12,190 bases of DNA, taken from Thermoprotei archaeon (lineage in GTDB: Archaea; Thermoproteota; Thermoprotei_A; Sulfolobales; Fervidicoccaceae). A program made the position numbers and the translations under genes. Location of the stretch: contig JAEMPT010000039.1 in the NCBI GenBank assembly GCA_022759165.1, positions 1-12,190 of the forward strand, in the 5' to 3' direction. This document shows, piece by piece, positions 1 through 6,956 of this stretch; positions within the stretch are counted from its first letter, which is position 1, and each line of letters opens with the position of its first letter. The notes below the pieces were generated by a model that did not search any database, was not told the origin of the DNA, and worked only from the letters and a program-made list of their open reading frames with translations.

Positions 1-21
1 AAATAGAAAGCCTCAGTTTAG

Positions 22-30
22 CTTTATATT
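22..30 (+). promoter_or_regulatory. TATA-like box for the tRNA-Arg gene
   Basis: The sequence CTTTATATT lies about 30 nt before the tRNA 5' end. An archaeal TATA box centred near 26 would place transcription start near 52, a few bases upstream of the mature tRNA at 58. A second AT-rich run (TTTTTTATAA, about 37-46) would start transcription inside the tRNA and fits less well. This is inferred from spacing only. Confidence 0.4.
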
Positions 31-57
31 GTTCTATTTTTTATAACTTGATCAGGA

Positions 58-133
58 GGGCCCGTAGCCTAGCCAGGATCAGGGCGCCGGCCTTCGGAGC
101 CGGTGGTCCGGGGTTCAAATCCCCGCGGGCCCG
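58..133 (+). tRNA. tRNA-Arg (anticodon UCG)
   Basis: This 76-nt sequence folds into a complete cloverleaf. The acceptor stem GGGCCCG pairs with CGGGCCC (126-132), and G133 is the discriminator. The D stem is GCCT with GGGC. The anticodon stem CCGGC/GCCGG carries the loop CTTCGGA, so the anticodon is TCG, which reads CGA and possibly other CGN Arg codons. The T arm is CGGGG, loop TTCAAAT, CCCCG. No CCA is encoded (133 is followed by CA), so the CCA end must be added by nucleotidyltransferase, as is common in archaea. There is no intron in the anticodon loop. The stems are very GC-rich against AT-rich flanks, which is typical of a thermophile. The neighbouring genes are protein genes on the same strand. 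Confidence 0.97.
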
Positions 134-343
134 CATCCAAGCCCAACTGAGGAGCTACTCCAATAATGAATTTCCTGAATCATAGGAATCTAATCTACTT
201 ATATTTACGGTTACGAGGTAAAAATGAGTACTCATGGGCGCATATTACATTGAAGCGTTCTCCTTGCTCAGAAAATCATACCTATTGCTCCAATAACAGT
301 CATAATAGCCTAGTTTTTTCATCGGTGGGAAGGCTGTTTAAAA

Positions 344-382
344 CGTTGGGTTCAAATTAACTCAACGAATTTCCTAATTTTT
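344..382 (+). terminator. Hairpin followed by a T run
   Basis: CGTTGGGTT (344-352) pairs with AACTCAACG (359-367), giving a 9-bp stem with one G-T pair and a 6-nt loop. A T5 run follows at 378-382. It could end a transcript coming from the tRNA side or be a small structured element. Archaea terminate mainly on T runs, so the role of the stem is uncertain. Confidence 0.3.
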
Positions 383-497
383 CAACTAACGTAAGAAATT
401 ACTTTTTATTAAACTTTCAATTCTATCTCAGGATGATTAAATAATACTTTAAGGAAAATTAGACATGAGGTAGCTATTATTGAAGAACCTTGAATAC

Positions 498-508
498 ATA
501 GTTAAAAA
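498..508 (+). promoter_or_regulatory. Candidate TATA box for sfsA
   Basis: The AT-rich ATAGTTAAAAA sequence is centred about 26 nt upstream of the GTG start at 530. With archaeal spacing, transcription would begin at or next to the start codon, so the sfsA transcript would be leaderless. This agrees with the lack of a properly spaced Shine-Dalgarno sequence. It is an inference from position. Confidence 0.35.
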
Positions 509-529
509 TCGCACGCAAGTAAGCAGGGA

Positions 530-1255
530 GTGAATGAATTGAAATCCCTGAGACTACTCAAACCGCCAGAGGTATTTGAATGCATCATCCAAAAGCGGAT
601 CAATCGTTTCACCGTTGAAGCCTTTTTGAACGGAGAATTTTCGATTATTTACTTGAACAACACCGGTAGGCTAACCGGTATACTTGAGAAAAATAGGAAA
701 GGGTATTGCATACCCAATAAATCCGGAAGGATAAGGTATAGATTGATCGCGATCGGAAAAGATGAATATTCATATTTAGTAGACACGAGCCTCCAAGAGA
801 GAGCATTTCTAGAAGCTGTTAAAGAAGGCTACATACCTTGGCTGAAGAATTGCATTCTCTCGAAGAGGAATTATAGAATAGAAGGTGAAGTATTAGACTA
901 TGCTTTTAACTGTAGCGATGGATTAGTTTTAGTAGAGTTAAAGAGCGCTGTAATGGAGCTCCCAGGGAGATATGCTGGATATCCAGATGCACCGACACTA
1001 CGAGCACGGAAGCAGCTAGAAGCACTGGCAAGATACGTAAGAACCGGAGGGAAGGGAATGGTGGTATTCGTTGCGGGTATACCATTAGCTAACGGATTCA
1101 AACTATATTGCGATGCAGATAGCAAGATCAAAGAATACATCGATGTAGCTGTTGATGCCGGTGTGGTTTTCAAATCAACAAATATATTCTATGACCCCAA
1201 AAGTAATAGCGTAATGCTAGGCCACACTGATCTACCAGTTAATTTAAACTGTTAA
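530..1255 (+). CDS. sfsA: SfsA-family protein (sugar fermentation stimulation protein homologue)
   Basis: This 241-residue protein has the full length and motif order of SfsA. An N-terminal beta domain carries the conserved NNTGRL (residues 43-48). A nuclease-like core has LDYAF (Asp123), VELKSA (Glu136, Lys138) and the signature YPDAPTLRARKQLEAL (about 151-166). It ends with the VVFVAGIP strand and a GVVFKS segment near residue 211. The Asp...Glu-x-Lys set matches the PD-(D/E)xK nuclease fold assigned to this family. Bacterial SfsA was named for an effect on maltose metabolism and binds DNA; its archaeal role is not known. The start is GTG 530: an in-frame stop lies at 503, no better start exists, and the GGGA directly before it is too close to act as a Shine-Dalgarno. 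The Arg-Gly usual after DAPT is Arg-Ala here, a mild divergence. It is probably a single-gene transcript. Confidence 0.88.
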   Translation: MNELKSLRLLKPPEVFECIIQKRINRFTVEAFLNGEFSIIYLNNTGRLTGILEKNRKGYCIPNKSGRIRYRLIAIGKDEYSYLVDTSLQERAFLEAVKEGYIPWLKNCILSKRNYRIEGEVLDYAFNCSDGLVLVELKSAVMELPGRYAGYPDAPTLRARKQLEALARYVRTGGKGMVVFVAGIPLANGFKLYCDADSKIKEYIDVAVDAGVVFKSTNIFYDPKSNSVMLGHTDLPVNLNC

Positions 1256-1325
1256 AACCACACTGCTTGGTGCTTAAGCTCACAATTTATGTTATATATT
1301 ATTGTTATATCATCGTATTCTAATG

Positions 1326-1335
1326 TTTTTATATA
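1326..1335 (+). promoter_or_regulatory. Strong archaeal TATA-like box in the sfsA-sir2 gap
   Basis: TTTTTATATA is one of the best TATA-box matches in the window. It would start transcription near 1355, about 270 nt before the SIR2 start. The transcript would be either an unusually long leader or a separate small RNA (see 1355-1537). Confidence 0.4.
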
Positions 1336-1354
1336 GCGAGACTTTCTTTAGGGA

Positions 1355-1537
1355 CTCTAGTTGACCGATTTATCTAAAGTATGCTCATTGAAAAGAGAAT
1401 CTGGTCACAATGAGAATGGAAGCATACATTATTAGACGATCACTCGCCTGGGTTTAGGCAAAAAACAAAAGCACTTTAGTCTTAAAATTGAAACGAGATG
1501 CTTCGCGATGTGTGCTTGTGTTCATTATTTGTTTTTT
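1355..1537 (+). ncRNA. Candidate structured RNA or long 5' leader upstream of sir2
   Basis: This stretch has no supportable protein gene but several inverted repeats in order. GTATGC (1379-1384) pairs with GCATAC (1422-1427), and inside it TCATTG (1385-1390) pairs with CAATGA (1408-1413), leaving an 8-nt bulge on the 3' side. GCCT (1446-1449) pairs with AGGC (1456-1459). AAGCAC (1469-1474) pairs with GTGCTT (1512-1517). A T6 run ends the block at 1532-1537. A good TATA box lies about 26 nt before 1355. I recognise no Rfam family and no C/D or H/ACA boxes. Both ends are guesses from the TATA spacing and the T run. The short stems could occur by chance in AT-rich DNA, so confidence is low. Confidence 0.25.
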
Positions 1538-1614
1538 GAAGAGAATAAGAGATAAAAGAGCTTTTCAGCAAGAAAGCAGTATGAGCTCGATACTAAAGCT
1601 TTTTCACAACTTCT

Positions 1615-1620
1615 GAGGGA
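1615..1620 (+). promoter_or_regulatory. Shine-Dalgarno sequence of sir2
   Basis: GAGGGA lies 7 nt before the ATG at 1628 and fixes that start for the SIR2 gene. Confidence 0.7.
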
Positions 1621-1627
1621 CGACATT

Positions 1628-2398
1628 ATGAGTTCACGAGAAGTTGAAGTTGTTGCCAGAGCTCTTATAGATGCTAAAGGCAAAGCCGTTGCTTTCACTG
1701 GTGCTGGCATAAGCACTGAGAGCGGTATCCCGGATTTTAGAAGTCCTCAGGGGGTCTGGACTAAGGACCCTGGAGCGCAAGAGAGACTCTCATTAGATTA
1801 CTTTCTCTCTGATCCAGATGAGAGCTGGCAAGATTATATTGAGAGATTCTACTCGTTAATGATTAAAGCTAGGCCCAATCTCGCTCATTATGCTTTAGCC
1901 AAGTTGGAGGCTATGGGTCTCATCGAAGCAGTTGTAACCCAAAATATCGATCGATTGCATCATAAGGCAGGAAGCAAAAACGTTATAGAGCTTCACGGCA
2001 GATACGATGAAGTACAGTGCCTTAGATGCAACTTTAGAGAAGATATAGAAAAGTATGTTTCGGAATTCAGGAAAACATCAAATGCTCCAAGATGTCCCAA
2101 ATGCGGTTTTGCTTTAAAACCAGCAATAGTTTACTTCGGTGAGCCCTTACCAGAAAAAGAACTTAGTAATGCTTTCACCTTAGCACGATCCTGCAAAGTA
2201 ATGCTCGTTATCGGTTCTAGTCTCGTCGTTTATCCAGCTGCCTTGCTGCCGGAAACAGCACTTCAAAGAGGCGCAAGGCTATTCATAGTGAATTTATCCC
2301 CCACACGCCTTGACCGTGAAGCAGAACTGGTCATTAGAGAAAAAGCGAGCGAGTTCCTGCCAAAAGTAGCTGAATATCTGTCTTCTTCCCAGATTTAA
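1628..2398 (+). CDS. cobB: NAD-dependent protein deacylase, SIR2 family
   Basis: This 256-residue protein is a complete class III (sirtuin) lysine deacylase. It removes acetyl or other acyl groups from lysines using NAD+, giving nicotinamide and O-acetyl-ADP-ribose. Visible motifs are GAGIS (25-29) and PDFR (35-38) for NAD binding, QNID (105-108), the catalytic His123 in LHGR, a zinc ribbon with Cys131/Cys134 and Cys156/Cys159, IVYFGE (167-172), GSS (196-198) and NLSPT (222-226). All catalytic residues are present. A known archaeal sirtuin target is the chromatin protein Alba, which is not in this window. The start is ATG 1628 with GAGGGA upstream. The ~100-bp gap to the methyltransferase is on the same strand, so co-transcription is possible but not shown. 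The zinc ribbon makes this a housekeeping sirtuin rather than a SIR2 NADase domain of a phage-defence protein. Confidence 0.95.
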   Translation: MSSREVEVVARALIDAKGKAVAFTGAGISTESGIPDFRSPQGVWTKDPGAQERLSLDYFLSDPDESWQDYIERFYSLMIKARPNLAHYALAKLEAMGLIEAVVTQNIDRLHHKAGSKNVIELHGRYDEVQCLRCNFREDIEKYVSEFRKTSNAPRCPKCGFALKPAIVYFGEPLPEKELSNAFTLARSCKVMLVIGSSLVVYPAALLPETALQRGARLFIVNLSPTRLDREAELVIREKASEFLPKVAEYLSSSQI

Positions 2399-2484
2399 AT
2401 TTAGTGAACCTCTGATTTTTAGGATGGGAAAGCAATAATGAGAACTTATAGTATAGTTTTGCTTTATTAGATATCGCTAACGCT

Positions 2485-2491
2485 GGGAGGT
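2485..2491 (+). promoter_or_regulatory. Shine-Dalgarno sequence of the DNA methyltransferase gene
   Basis: GGGAGGT ends 3 nt before the ATG at 2495. It supports this start. Having its own strong site suggests independent translation from the upstream sir2 gene. Confidence 0.65.
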
Positions 2492-2494
2492 TCA

Positions 2495-3706
2495 ATGTCG
2501 ATATCAAACGAACAACATCCTGAAACCTTAAGTTATATCGAAAAGACAAGTTTAGAACACAGGAAGAAACATGGGCAGTTCTTCACGCCGAGGAGTTTAA
2601 GGGAAGAGCTTCTTTCGAAGCTGCCAAAGCTCGTTAGACCGAAGGTTCTGGACCCTGCGTGTGGGACGGGAGAGTTTCTGTTGTCTGCTAAAGAATACTT
2701 TATAGAGCCAGAGCTGTATTGCTGGGAGATAGACTCTACCCTCGCTGAGATCGCGAGGAAAGTTATACCAGAAGCCATCGTTGAGAACACCGATTCTCTC
2801 GCGAAGCCATTTGAAGAGGAATTCGATGTAGTTTTGGGTAATCCCCCTTACTTCGAATTCAAACCTAGTAGAGAGATCGAAAGAATATATAGAGAGGTGC
2901 TCTGGGGAAGACCAAATATATATGCCTTTTTCATCTATCTGGGGATCAAAGTATTGAAGCCCGGCGGGTACTTAGCTTATGTCATTTCTTCCAGCATGAA
3001 TAATGGGGCATATTTTAGGAAGCTTAGAGAATTCATTATGAGAAATTCCGATATAATTTACTTGAAGGTTCTAGATAATCCCTACATTTTCCATAACGTA
3101 AATCATACATTCCAATTGCTAGTTTTGAAGAAAGTTCCAAATACCGGCAGATATGTGTTTAGAAAAAGCGATTCTCTGATCTTCTCGGAAAAGGCTGAGG
3201 ATTTGAAGAAAATTTTCAGCGAAGCGAGTACATTGAAGGAATTGGGATATAAAGTGCAAACTGGAAGGGTCGTGTGGAACCAAAACAGGGAGAAATTGAC
3301 AAACGATCCTGATGAAGGAATATTGTTGATTTGGTCTCACAACGTGAAAAAAGGGGAACTTGTCCTAGGCAAAAATAGAAAGCCTCAATATATCAAGTAC
3401 CCATTCGAAAAAGCCGATAGAGGTCCCGCCATAGTTGTTACCAGAATTGTGGGGCATCCTAAAAAAGCTTCCATAGAAGCAGCATTTGTTCCGCCGAATG
3501 TCTCATTCGTCGCTGAGAACCATGTAAATGTTATATATCCACCTAAGGAAGCTACGTTCCATGAAATAATGGAAATAGTTCATCAACTGAACTCTTCAGA
3601 AACGCAGAAAATAGTGAGCATGATAACGGGTAATACTCAGATTTCAAAAAAAGAGCTTGAAAACCTAGTGCCAATAAAGCTGTCGATTAAAAGAGCATTA
3701 CAATGA
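2495..3706 (+). CDS. Solitary N6-adenine DNA methyltransferase (M.TaqI/Eco57I-like)
   Basis: This 403-residue S-adenosylmethionine-dependent enzyme should methylate adenine N6 in DNA. Motif order is that of the gamma class: motif X GQFFTP (27-32), motif I DPACGTG (53-59) for SAM, an acidic motif II with Asp80, and the catalytic motif IV NPPY (116-119), followed by aromatic residues. The region after about residue 200 would carry target recognition. It includes the VQTGRVVWN segment and RGPAIVVTRIVG with ENHVNVIYP (about 309-348), typical of type II adenine methyltransferases. The length is complete. No restriction endonuclease is recognisable on either side; the neighbours are sir2 and, convergently, the oxidoreductase operon. 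It may be an orphan methyltransferase used for marking DNA, or what remains of a restriction-modification system. The recognition sequence cannot be read from the protein. Confidence 0.9.
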   Translation: MSISNEQHPETLSYIEKTSLEHRKKHGQFFTPRSLREELLSKLPKLVRPKVLDPACGTGEFLLSAKEYFIEPELYCWEIDSTLAEIARKVIPEAIVENTDSLAKPFEEEFDVVLGNPPYFEFKPSREIERIYREVLWGRPNIYAFFIYLGIKVLKPGGYLAYVISSSMNNGAYFRKLREFIMRNSDIIYLKVLDNPYIFHNVNHTFQLLVLKKVPNTGRYVFRKSDSLIFSEKAEDLKKIFSEASTLKELGYKVQTGRVVWNQNREKLTNDPDEGILLIWSHNVKKGELVLGKNRKPQYIKYPFEKADRGPAIVVTRIVGHPKKASIEAAFVPPNVSFVAENHVNVIYPPKEATFHEIMEIVHQLNSSETQKIVSMITGNTQISKKELENLVPIKLSIKRALQ

Positions 3707-3749
3707 ATATGCCTTTTCTTGATGTCAAACTAACTAATCATGACAGGAT

Positions 3750-3754
3750 AAAAA
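3750..3754 (-). terminator. T run downstream of the oxidoreductase operon
   Basis: In the minus-strand direction a T5 run lies about 47 nt after the beta-subunit stop at 3801, within the 94-bp gap between two converging genes. Archaeal polymerase commonly stops at such runs. The rest of the gap holds nothing I can name. Confidence 0.35.
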
Positions 3755-3800
3755 TTTTGCTATTGAAGATTCGATCACGGCTCTCTTTTGCCTCGGCAAA

Positions 3801-4742
3801 TCACCTGTTTCTTCTTATATCTACAATGAATTCTTTAAATAATTCCTCAAATTCATTCTGAGCCAATATTGGCCTTCCCTCGTTCTCAATACTGGAGTTC
3901 GATGGGTTCAAATTCGGATATACCTTTAACCTTTTTCCAAATCTATCCTCGAATGTTGGCACGAGCTCATTTGCGTAGAATACACCGATCGGTATTTTGC
4001 TACCCCACTCCATGCTCTTGTCTATAGCTTTCAAAAGTTTTTCTTTAGCTTCATTTGGTTCATGAACAACGGGATCCCAATCATGATCATCTTCCAGTTT
4101 GAAAATAGCCTTTCTGTAGAATTCTGCTGTATATACATCGTTAAACGTCACGCATGGCTGTAGAACATCTACAAAAGCAGCACCTCTGTGCTGTATTGCC
4201 ATTTTAATCAAGTTTTTAAGATGAACTCCATCGAAAGCGTATCCTCTGGCAACGAACGTGTAACCGGATGATAAAGCTAGCAAGATAGGGTTAAGGGCCT
4301 GTTGAATATTGGGTTTAGCTAGGGACTTAGTCTTCGCATCCAATTCCAGCGTAGGCGAGGCTTGTCCCTTTGTCAAGCCATAGACTCCATTGTTATGCAT
4401 TATGACCACGATATCCAGGTTTCTTCTCCCTAGAGCCACGAAGTGCCCAGCTCCAATGCCGAGGAGATCGCCATCGCCTCCATGAACTACGACCGTTAAA
4501 TGCGGATTTGCTAGCTTTATACCCATTGAAAAAGGTAAAGCTCTTCCGTGTAAAGTATGTATACCATTGACATTTACAAAATGCGGTATTTTGCCTGAGC
4601 AGCCAATACCTGATACTAGAGCTGTTTCCGAAGGATCTAAGTTGAGTTCTTCGAAAGCTCTTAATACGGATGTCAAAATTCCGAAGTTTCCGCAGCCAGG
4701 GCACCAGTCAATCCATAAATTAGTTTTATAATTACGCTCCAT
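3801..4742 (-). CDS. 2-oxoacid:ferredoxin oxidoreductase, beta (TPP/4Fe-4S) subunit
   Basis: This 313-residue subunit binds thiamine diphosphate and one [4Fe-4S] cluster. With the gamma-alpha subunit it oxidises 2-oxoacids such as pyruvate or 2-oxoglutarate to acyl-CoA and CO2, reducing ferredoxin. WCPGCG gives Cys14 and Cys17; Cys48 (GIGCSGK) and Cys197 (QPCVTF) complete the cluster ligands seen in Sulfolobus enzymes. GGDGD (88-92) followed by NN (117-118) and YGLTKGQ (121-127) is the TPP motif. A start at 4766 would add eight residues. I prefer ATG 4742 because GAGGGTGGTG (4750-4759) sits 7 nt before it and the protein then begins as in relatives. It overlaps the upstream subunit gene by 11 nt, so translation is probably coupled. 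The motifs do not fix the preferred 2-oxoacid. Confidence 0.94.
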   Translation of the reverse strand: MERNYKTNLWIDWCPGCGNFGILTSVLRAFEELNLDPSETALVSGIGCSGKIPHFVNVNGIHTLHGRALPFSMGIKLANPHLTVVVHGGDGDLLGIGAGHFVALGRRNLDIVVIMHNNGVYGLTKGQASPTLELDAKTKSLAKPNIQQALNPILLALSSGYTFVARGYAFDGVHLKNLIKMAIQHRGAAFVDVLQPCVTFNDVYTAEFYRKAIFKLEDDHDWDPVVHEPNEAKEKLLKAIDKSMEWGSKIPIGVFYANELVPTFEDRFGKRLKVYPNLNPSNSSIENEGRPILAQNEFEELFKEFIVDIRRNR

Positions 4743-6636
4743 ATTCGAGCACCACCCTCTTTTCATTTCTATAAATTATCTTCTCTATCGCTTCAACCAA
4801 TTCATTCAATAATATAGGCCTTCCGGTGAACTTCGCTATCCTCTTTTCTATGATAATGCCAGTCGACATAGCTATCAACGATGCTATGTTTATTCCGTAG
4901 CTGTGCTCAACAGCTATTATTTTGTTTACTGGTATTCCCCTGATAGCCTCGAGAAATTCTCTTTCTGGGAATGGCCAAAGAAGCTTCAGGTTCAAATAGC
5001 CCAACCTTATCCTGCTATTGAGCTTATCTATAGCGTCCAATGACACGCCTTTAGTTGACCCCCATCCTAATAGCAAATAATCGGGGCTTTTTTCACCATG
5101 AGCGCTCATTTTTAAGTTCAGAGGGGTCTCCTCGAGAATAATTTTCATCTTTTCCATCCTTTTCGAATACATCTTTAATCGGTTTTTAGGGTCCTCGGAT
5201 ATATGGCCTTCCTCATCATGTTCATCCCCAGTGTACCACATGATCGTATTTTTAGTTCCCAGATAAGCTCTAGGCGATATCGTGCTGCTCATATCGAATC
5301 TCTTATAATTTGCTCCTCCAGGAGAAACCTTTCCCCTATCGATTCTTATCTTACTTATATCGGGAATCGGAATCGAAGCGATCGAGTTTGCAAGGAACTT
5401 GTCTAGAAGATGGATCACTGGTACCTGATATTTTTCAGCCATGTTGAAGGCCTCTACTGCATCATAGAATGCCTCTGTATGGTCGCCAGATGATATCACT
5501 ATCCTCGCGAATTCCCCATGTGCAGCGAAAACCGCATTCATTAGATCGCTTTGGCTCCCCCGAGTAGGCTGCCCAGTGCTAGGGCCTCCTCTTTGGTAAT
5601 ATGTTATAACGACTGGGACTTCATTTGCTCCAGCCCATGAAAGGCCCTCGACCATTAAATCGAATCCTGGACCACTCGTGGCAGTTGAGCTTCTTGCACC
5701 GGTTAAAGCCGCCCCTATAGCGGAGTTGATAGCCGCTATCTCATCTTCCGTCTGCATAACTACTACCGGGCCAACGACCTTTCCCCCGATCTCCTCATAC
5801 TCATACTTTTCTATTACAGAGCTCTCATCTGCTGCCGGTGTTATAGGATAGTAGCTCTGGTATCTTAATCCGCCAACGATCTTAGCTATAGCTACGATAT
5901 CGTTACCTGTTAGAAGCATTACCTTGCTTAACCTAATAGCCGGTTCATCGATCTTGACGATATTCTTAAAGCTCGTCAGAGAATCTTTGACTAGTTCATA
6001 TAAACCTAAATTCTGTTCAACCAAATGAGCTCTTTCTTTAAACTGTTGTTCAATTCCATATCTGACAAACTCCCCTTCTAATCCCAAGACAACGGAGATT
6101 GCGGAAACTATTAAACCACTGACATATCTTGATGCTTGTCTTGGATCAACCTTATATCTTTCAATTATTTTTCTTATCATTGAAGGGAAATCGATTTCTA
6201 TAGAAGTCACGTTTTTCTCCTTCTCTAGATAACCTATGACATTGCTCACAATTGGCTCGATGCCATGTTCTCTTAGTATACTCTTGATTCTGTCCTTCGT
6301 GTAATCCTCCATACTCGGTACAGCATCGATGCTTTTTCCAGCCTGACTTTTATCATATATTACCACTCCTCTCTCAGCGACATCGTTGAAGTGGGTGAAG
6401 ATCGTTTCAGCATCTGTTGAAGCGAGGATTTCCACTGGATATCTAAGAGATCTCGGCAAATCTATTGACGATATTAGCATATGGATATAACTGTGCCTAC
6501 CGGTTATGTTGGAGAAATACTCTCTGTCGGCTATGAGACCATAACCCCTACTAGCTAATGCCCTCCCCAGTACATTCATTGAAGTCTCTAATCCGCTCCC
6601 CTGGGGACCGCCGATTATGAGCCCAACCTCATTCAT
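4732..6636 (-). CDS. 2-oxoacid:ferredoxin oxidoreductase, fused gamma-alpha subunit
   Basis: This 634-residue subunit joins the gamma domain (about 1-190) to the alpha domain (about 240-630), as in Sulfolobus-type 2-oxoacid:ferredoxin oxidoreductases (EC 1.2.7.11 type). The gamma part opens with IIGGPQGSGLE and contains REYFSNITGRHSY. The alpha part has the hallmark YPITPAADES (263-272), a TEDEIAAINSAIGAALTGAR helix, ATSGPGFDLM (about 319-328) and RGGPSTGQPTRGSQSDL, which meets the TPP and substrate. A GTG at 6645 would add three residues. ATG 6636 is preferred because AGGTG (6643-6647) lies 6 nt before it. It follows the zinc-protein gene by 14 nt and overlaps the beta gene by 11 nt, so the three form an operon. 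No delta (ferredoxin-like) subunit is present, so the enzyme should use free ferredoxin. Confidence 0.95.
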   Translation of the reverse strand: MNEVGLIIGGPQGSGLETSMNVLGRALASRGYGLIADREYFSNITGRHSYIHMLISSIDLPRSLRYPVEILASTDAETIFTHFNDVAERGVVIYDKSQAGKSIDAVPSMEDYTKDRIKSILREHGIEPIVSNVIGYLEKEKNVTSIEIDFPSMIRKIIERYKVDPRQASRYVSGLIVSAISVVLGLEGEFVRYGIEQQFKERAHLVEQNLGLYELVKDSLTSFKNIVKIDEPAIRLSKVMLLTGNDIVAIAKIVGGLRYQSYYPITPAADESSVIEKYEYEEIGGKVVGPVVVMQTEDEIAAINSAIGAALTGARSSTATSGPGFDLMVEGLSWAGANEVPVVITYYQRGGPSTGQPTRGSQSDLMNAVFAAHGEFARIVISSGDHTEAFYDAVEAFNMAEKYQVPVIHLLDKFLANSIASIPIPDISKIRIDRGKVSPGGANYKRFDMSSTISPRAYLGTKNTIMWYTGDEHDEEGHISEDPKNRLKMYSKRMEKMKIILEETPLNLKMSAHGEKSPDYLLLGWGSTKGVSLDAIDKLNSRIRLGYLNLKLLWPFPEREFLEAIRGIPVNKIIAVEHSYGINIASLIAMSTGIIIEKRIAKFTGRPILLNELVEAIEKIIYRNEKRVVLEYGA

Positions 6637-6642
6637 CGAAAA

Positions 6643-6647
6643 CACCT
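6643..6647 (-). promoter_or_regulatory. Shine-Dalgarno deciding the gamma-alpha start
   Basis: AGGTG on the minus strand is 6 nt upstream of ATG 6636. Its GTG overlaps the alternative start at 6645, so the site argues for the ATG. Confidence 0.55.
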
Positions 6648-6650
6648 AAA

Positions 6651-6956
6651 TCAATCTCCTGCGTGGGCCTCTTCGAAAACCGCATCATCGATTAGGATTT
6701 CTCCAATGATTATATGTTTCATAAAATGCTTTTCAAGCTCCTCTTCATCAACTATGGTCTTCTTACATGTTAAACAGTATAGCCATCCCCGTTCCTTCAA
6801 AAGATTTTTCAATTCGCTCAAAGATGGTTCCTTGAATCTATCGCAAGCTTCTGTAGCCGACATAATAGGCTCTTGCTTTAGAAGGCATAGCCCTACATAT
6901 GGATAATATATATTCGGTTGGAAATATACGCATTGAAGACAGCTTTTCATACTCAT
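6651..6956 (-). CDS. Small double zinc-binding protein of the oxidoreductase operon
   Basis: I do not recognise a named family for this 101-residue protein. It has two metal-binding-like units. The first, residues 6-38, has Cys6, Cys9, Cys24 and Cys38 in a CxxC...GLC...ACDRF pattern, which could hold zinc or an iron-sulphur cluster. The second, residues 61-81, is a clear C2H2 finger: CLTC (61-64), then His77 and His81. A charged helix (SLSELKNLLKERG) joins them and an acidic tail ends the protein. The gene lies 14 nt upstream of the gamma-alpha gene, so it is co-transcribed with the oxidoreductase. Its start overlaps the stop of a candidate 28-residue ORF. A regulator, an assembly factor or an electron-transfer helper are all possible; this is inference from position. 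Confidence 0.8.
   Translation of the reverse strand: MSMKSCLQCVYFQPNIYYPYVGLCLLKQEPIMSATEACDRFKEPSLSELKNLLKERGWLYCLTCKKTIVDEEELEKHFMKHIIIGEILIDDAVFEEAHAGD

Larger units (their letters stand above)
134..529. other. Gene-free AT-rich interval between tRNA-Arg and sfsA
   Basis: These ~396 bp contain no gene I can support. One plus-strand reading frame (166-360, 64 codons) is open, but it has no Shine-Dalgarno sequence, no recognisable motif and a composition like translated non-coding DNA. The interval holds a hairpin with a T run (344-382, listed separately). I found no C/D-box pattern, no second tRNA and no att-like copy of the tRNA 3' end longer than 10 bp. Confidence 0.6.

Noticed and set aside
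348..357. GGGTTCAAAT, identical to the T-arm of the tRNA at 111-120, as a possible att site of an integrated element.
   Set aside because: Only 10 bp match, the rest of the tRNA 3' end is not repeated, and no integrase gene is present.
166..360. 64-codon open frame after the tRNA.
   Set aside because: No Shine-Dalgarno, no motif, no coupling to a neighbour, and composition like random AT-rich DNA.
1488..1616. Open frame from TTG 1488 ending just before the SIR2 start, as a leader peptide.
   Set aside because: No Shine-Dalgarno before any of its starts and no recognisable sequence; an open frame of this length is expected by chance.
530..3706. SfsA, SIR2 and adenine methyltransferase as one new defence system.
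   Set aside because: The SIR2 protein is a canonical zinc-bearing deacylase, the genes are separated by large gaps with their own signals, and no effector or endonuclease is seen.
4393..4704. 103-codon minus-strand frame inside the beta-subunit gene.
   Set aside because: It overlaps a well-supported conserved gene in another frame; its Arg/Ser-rich content is typical of a shadow frame.
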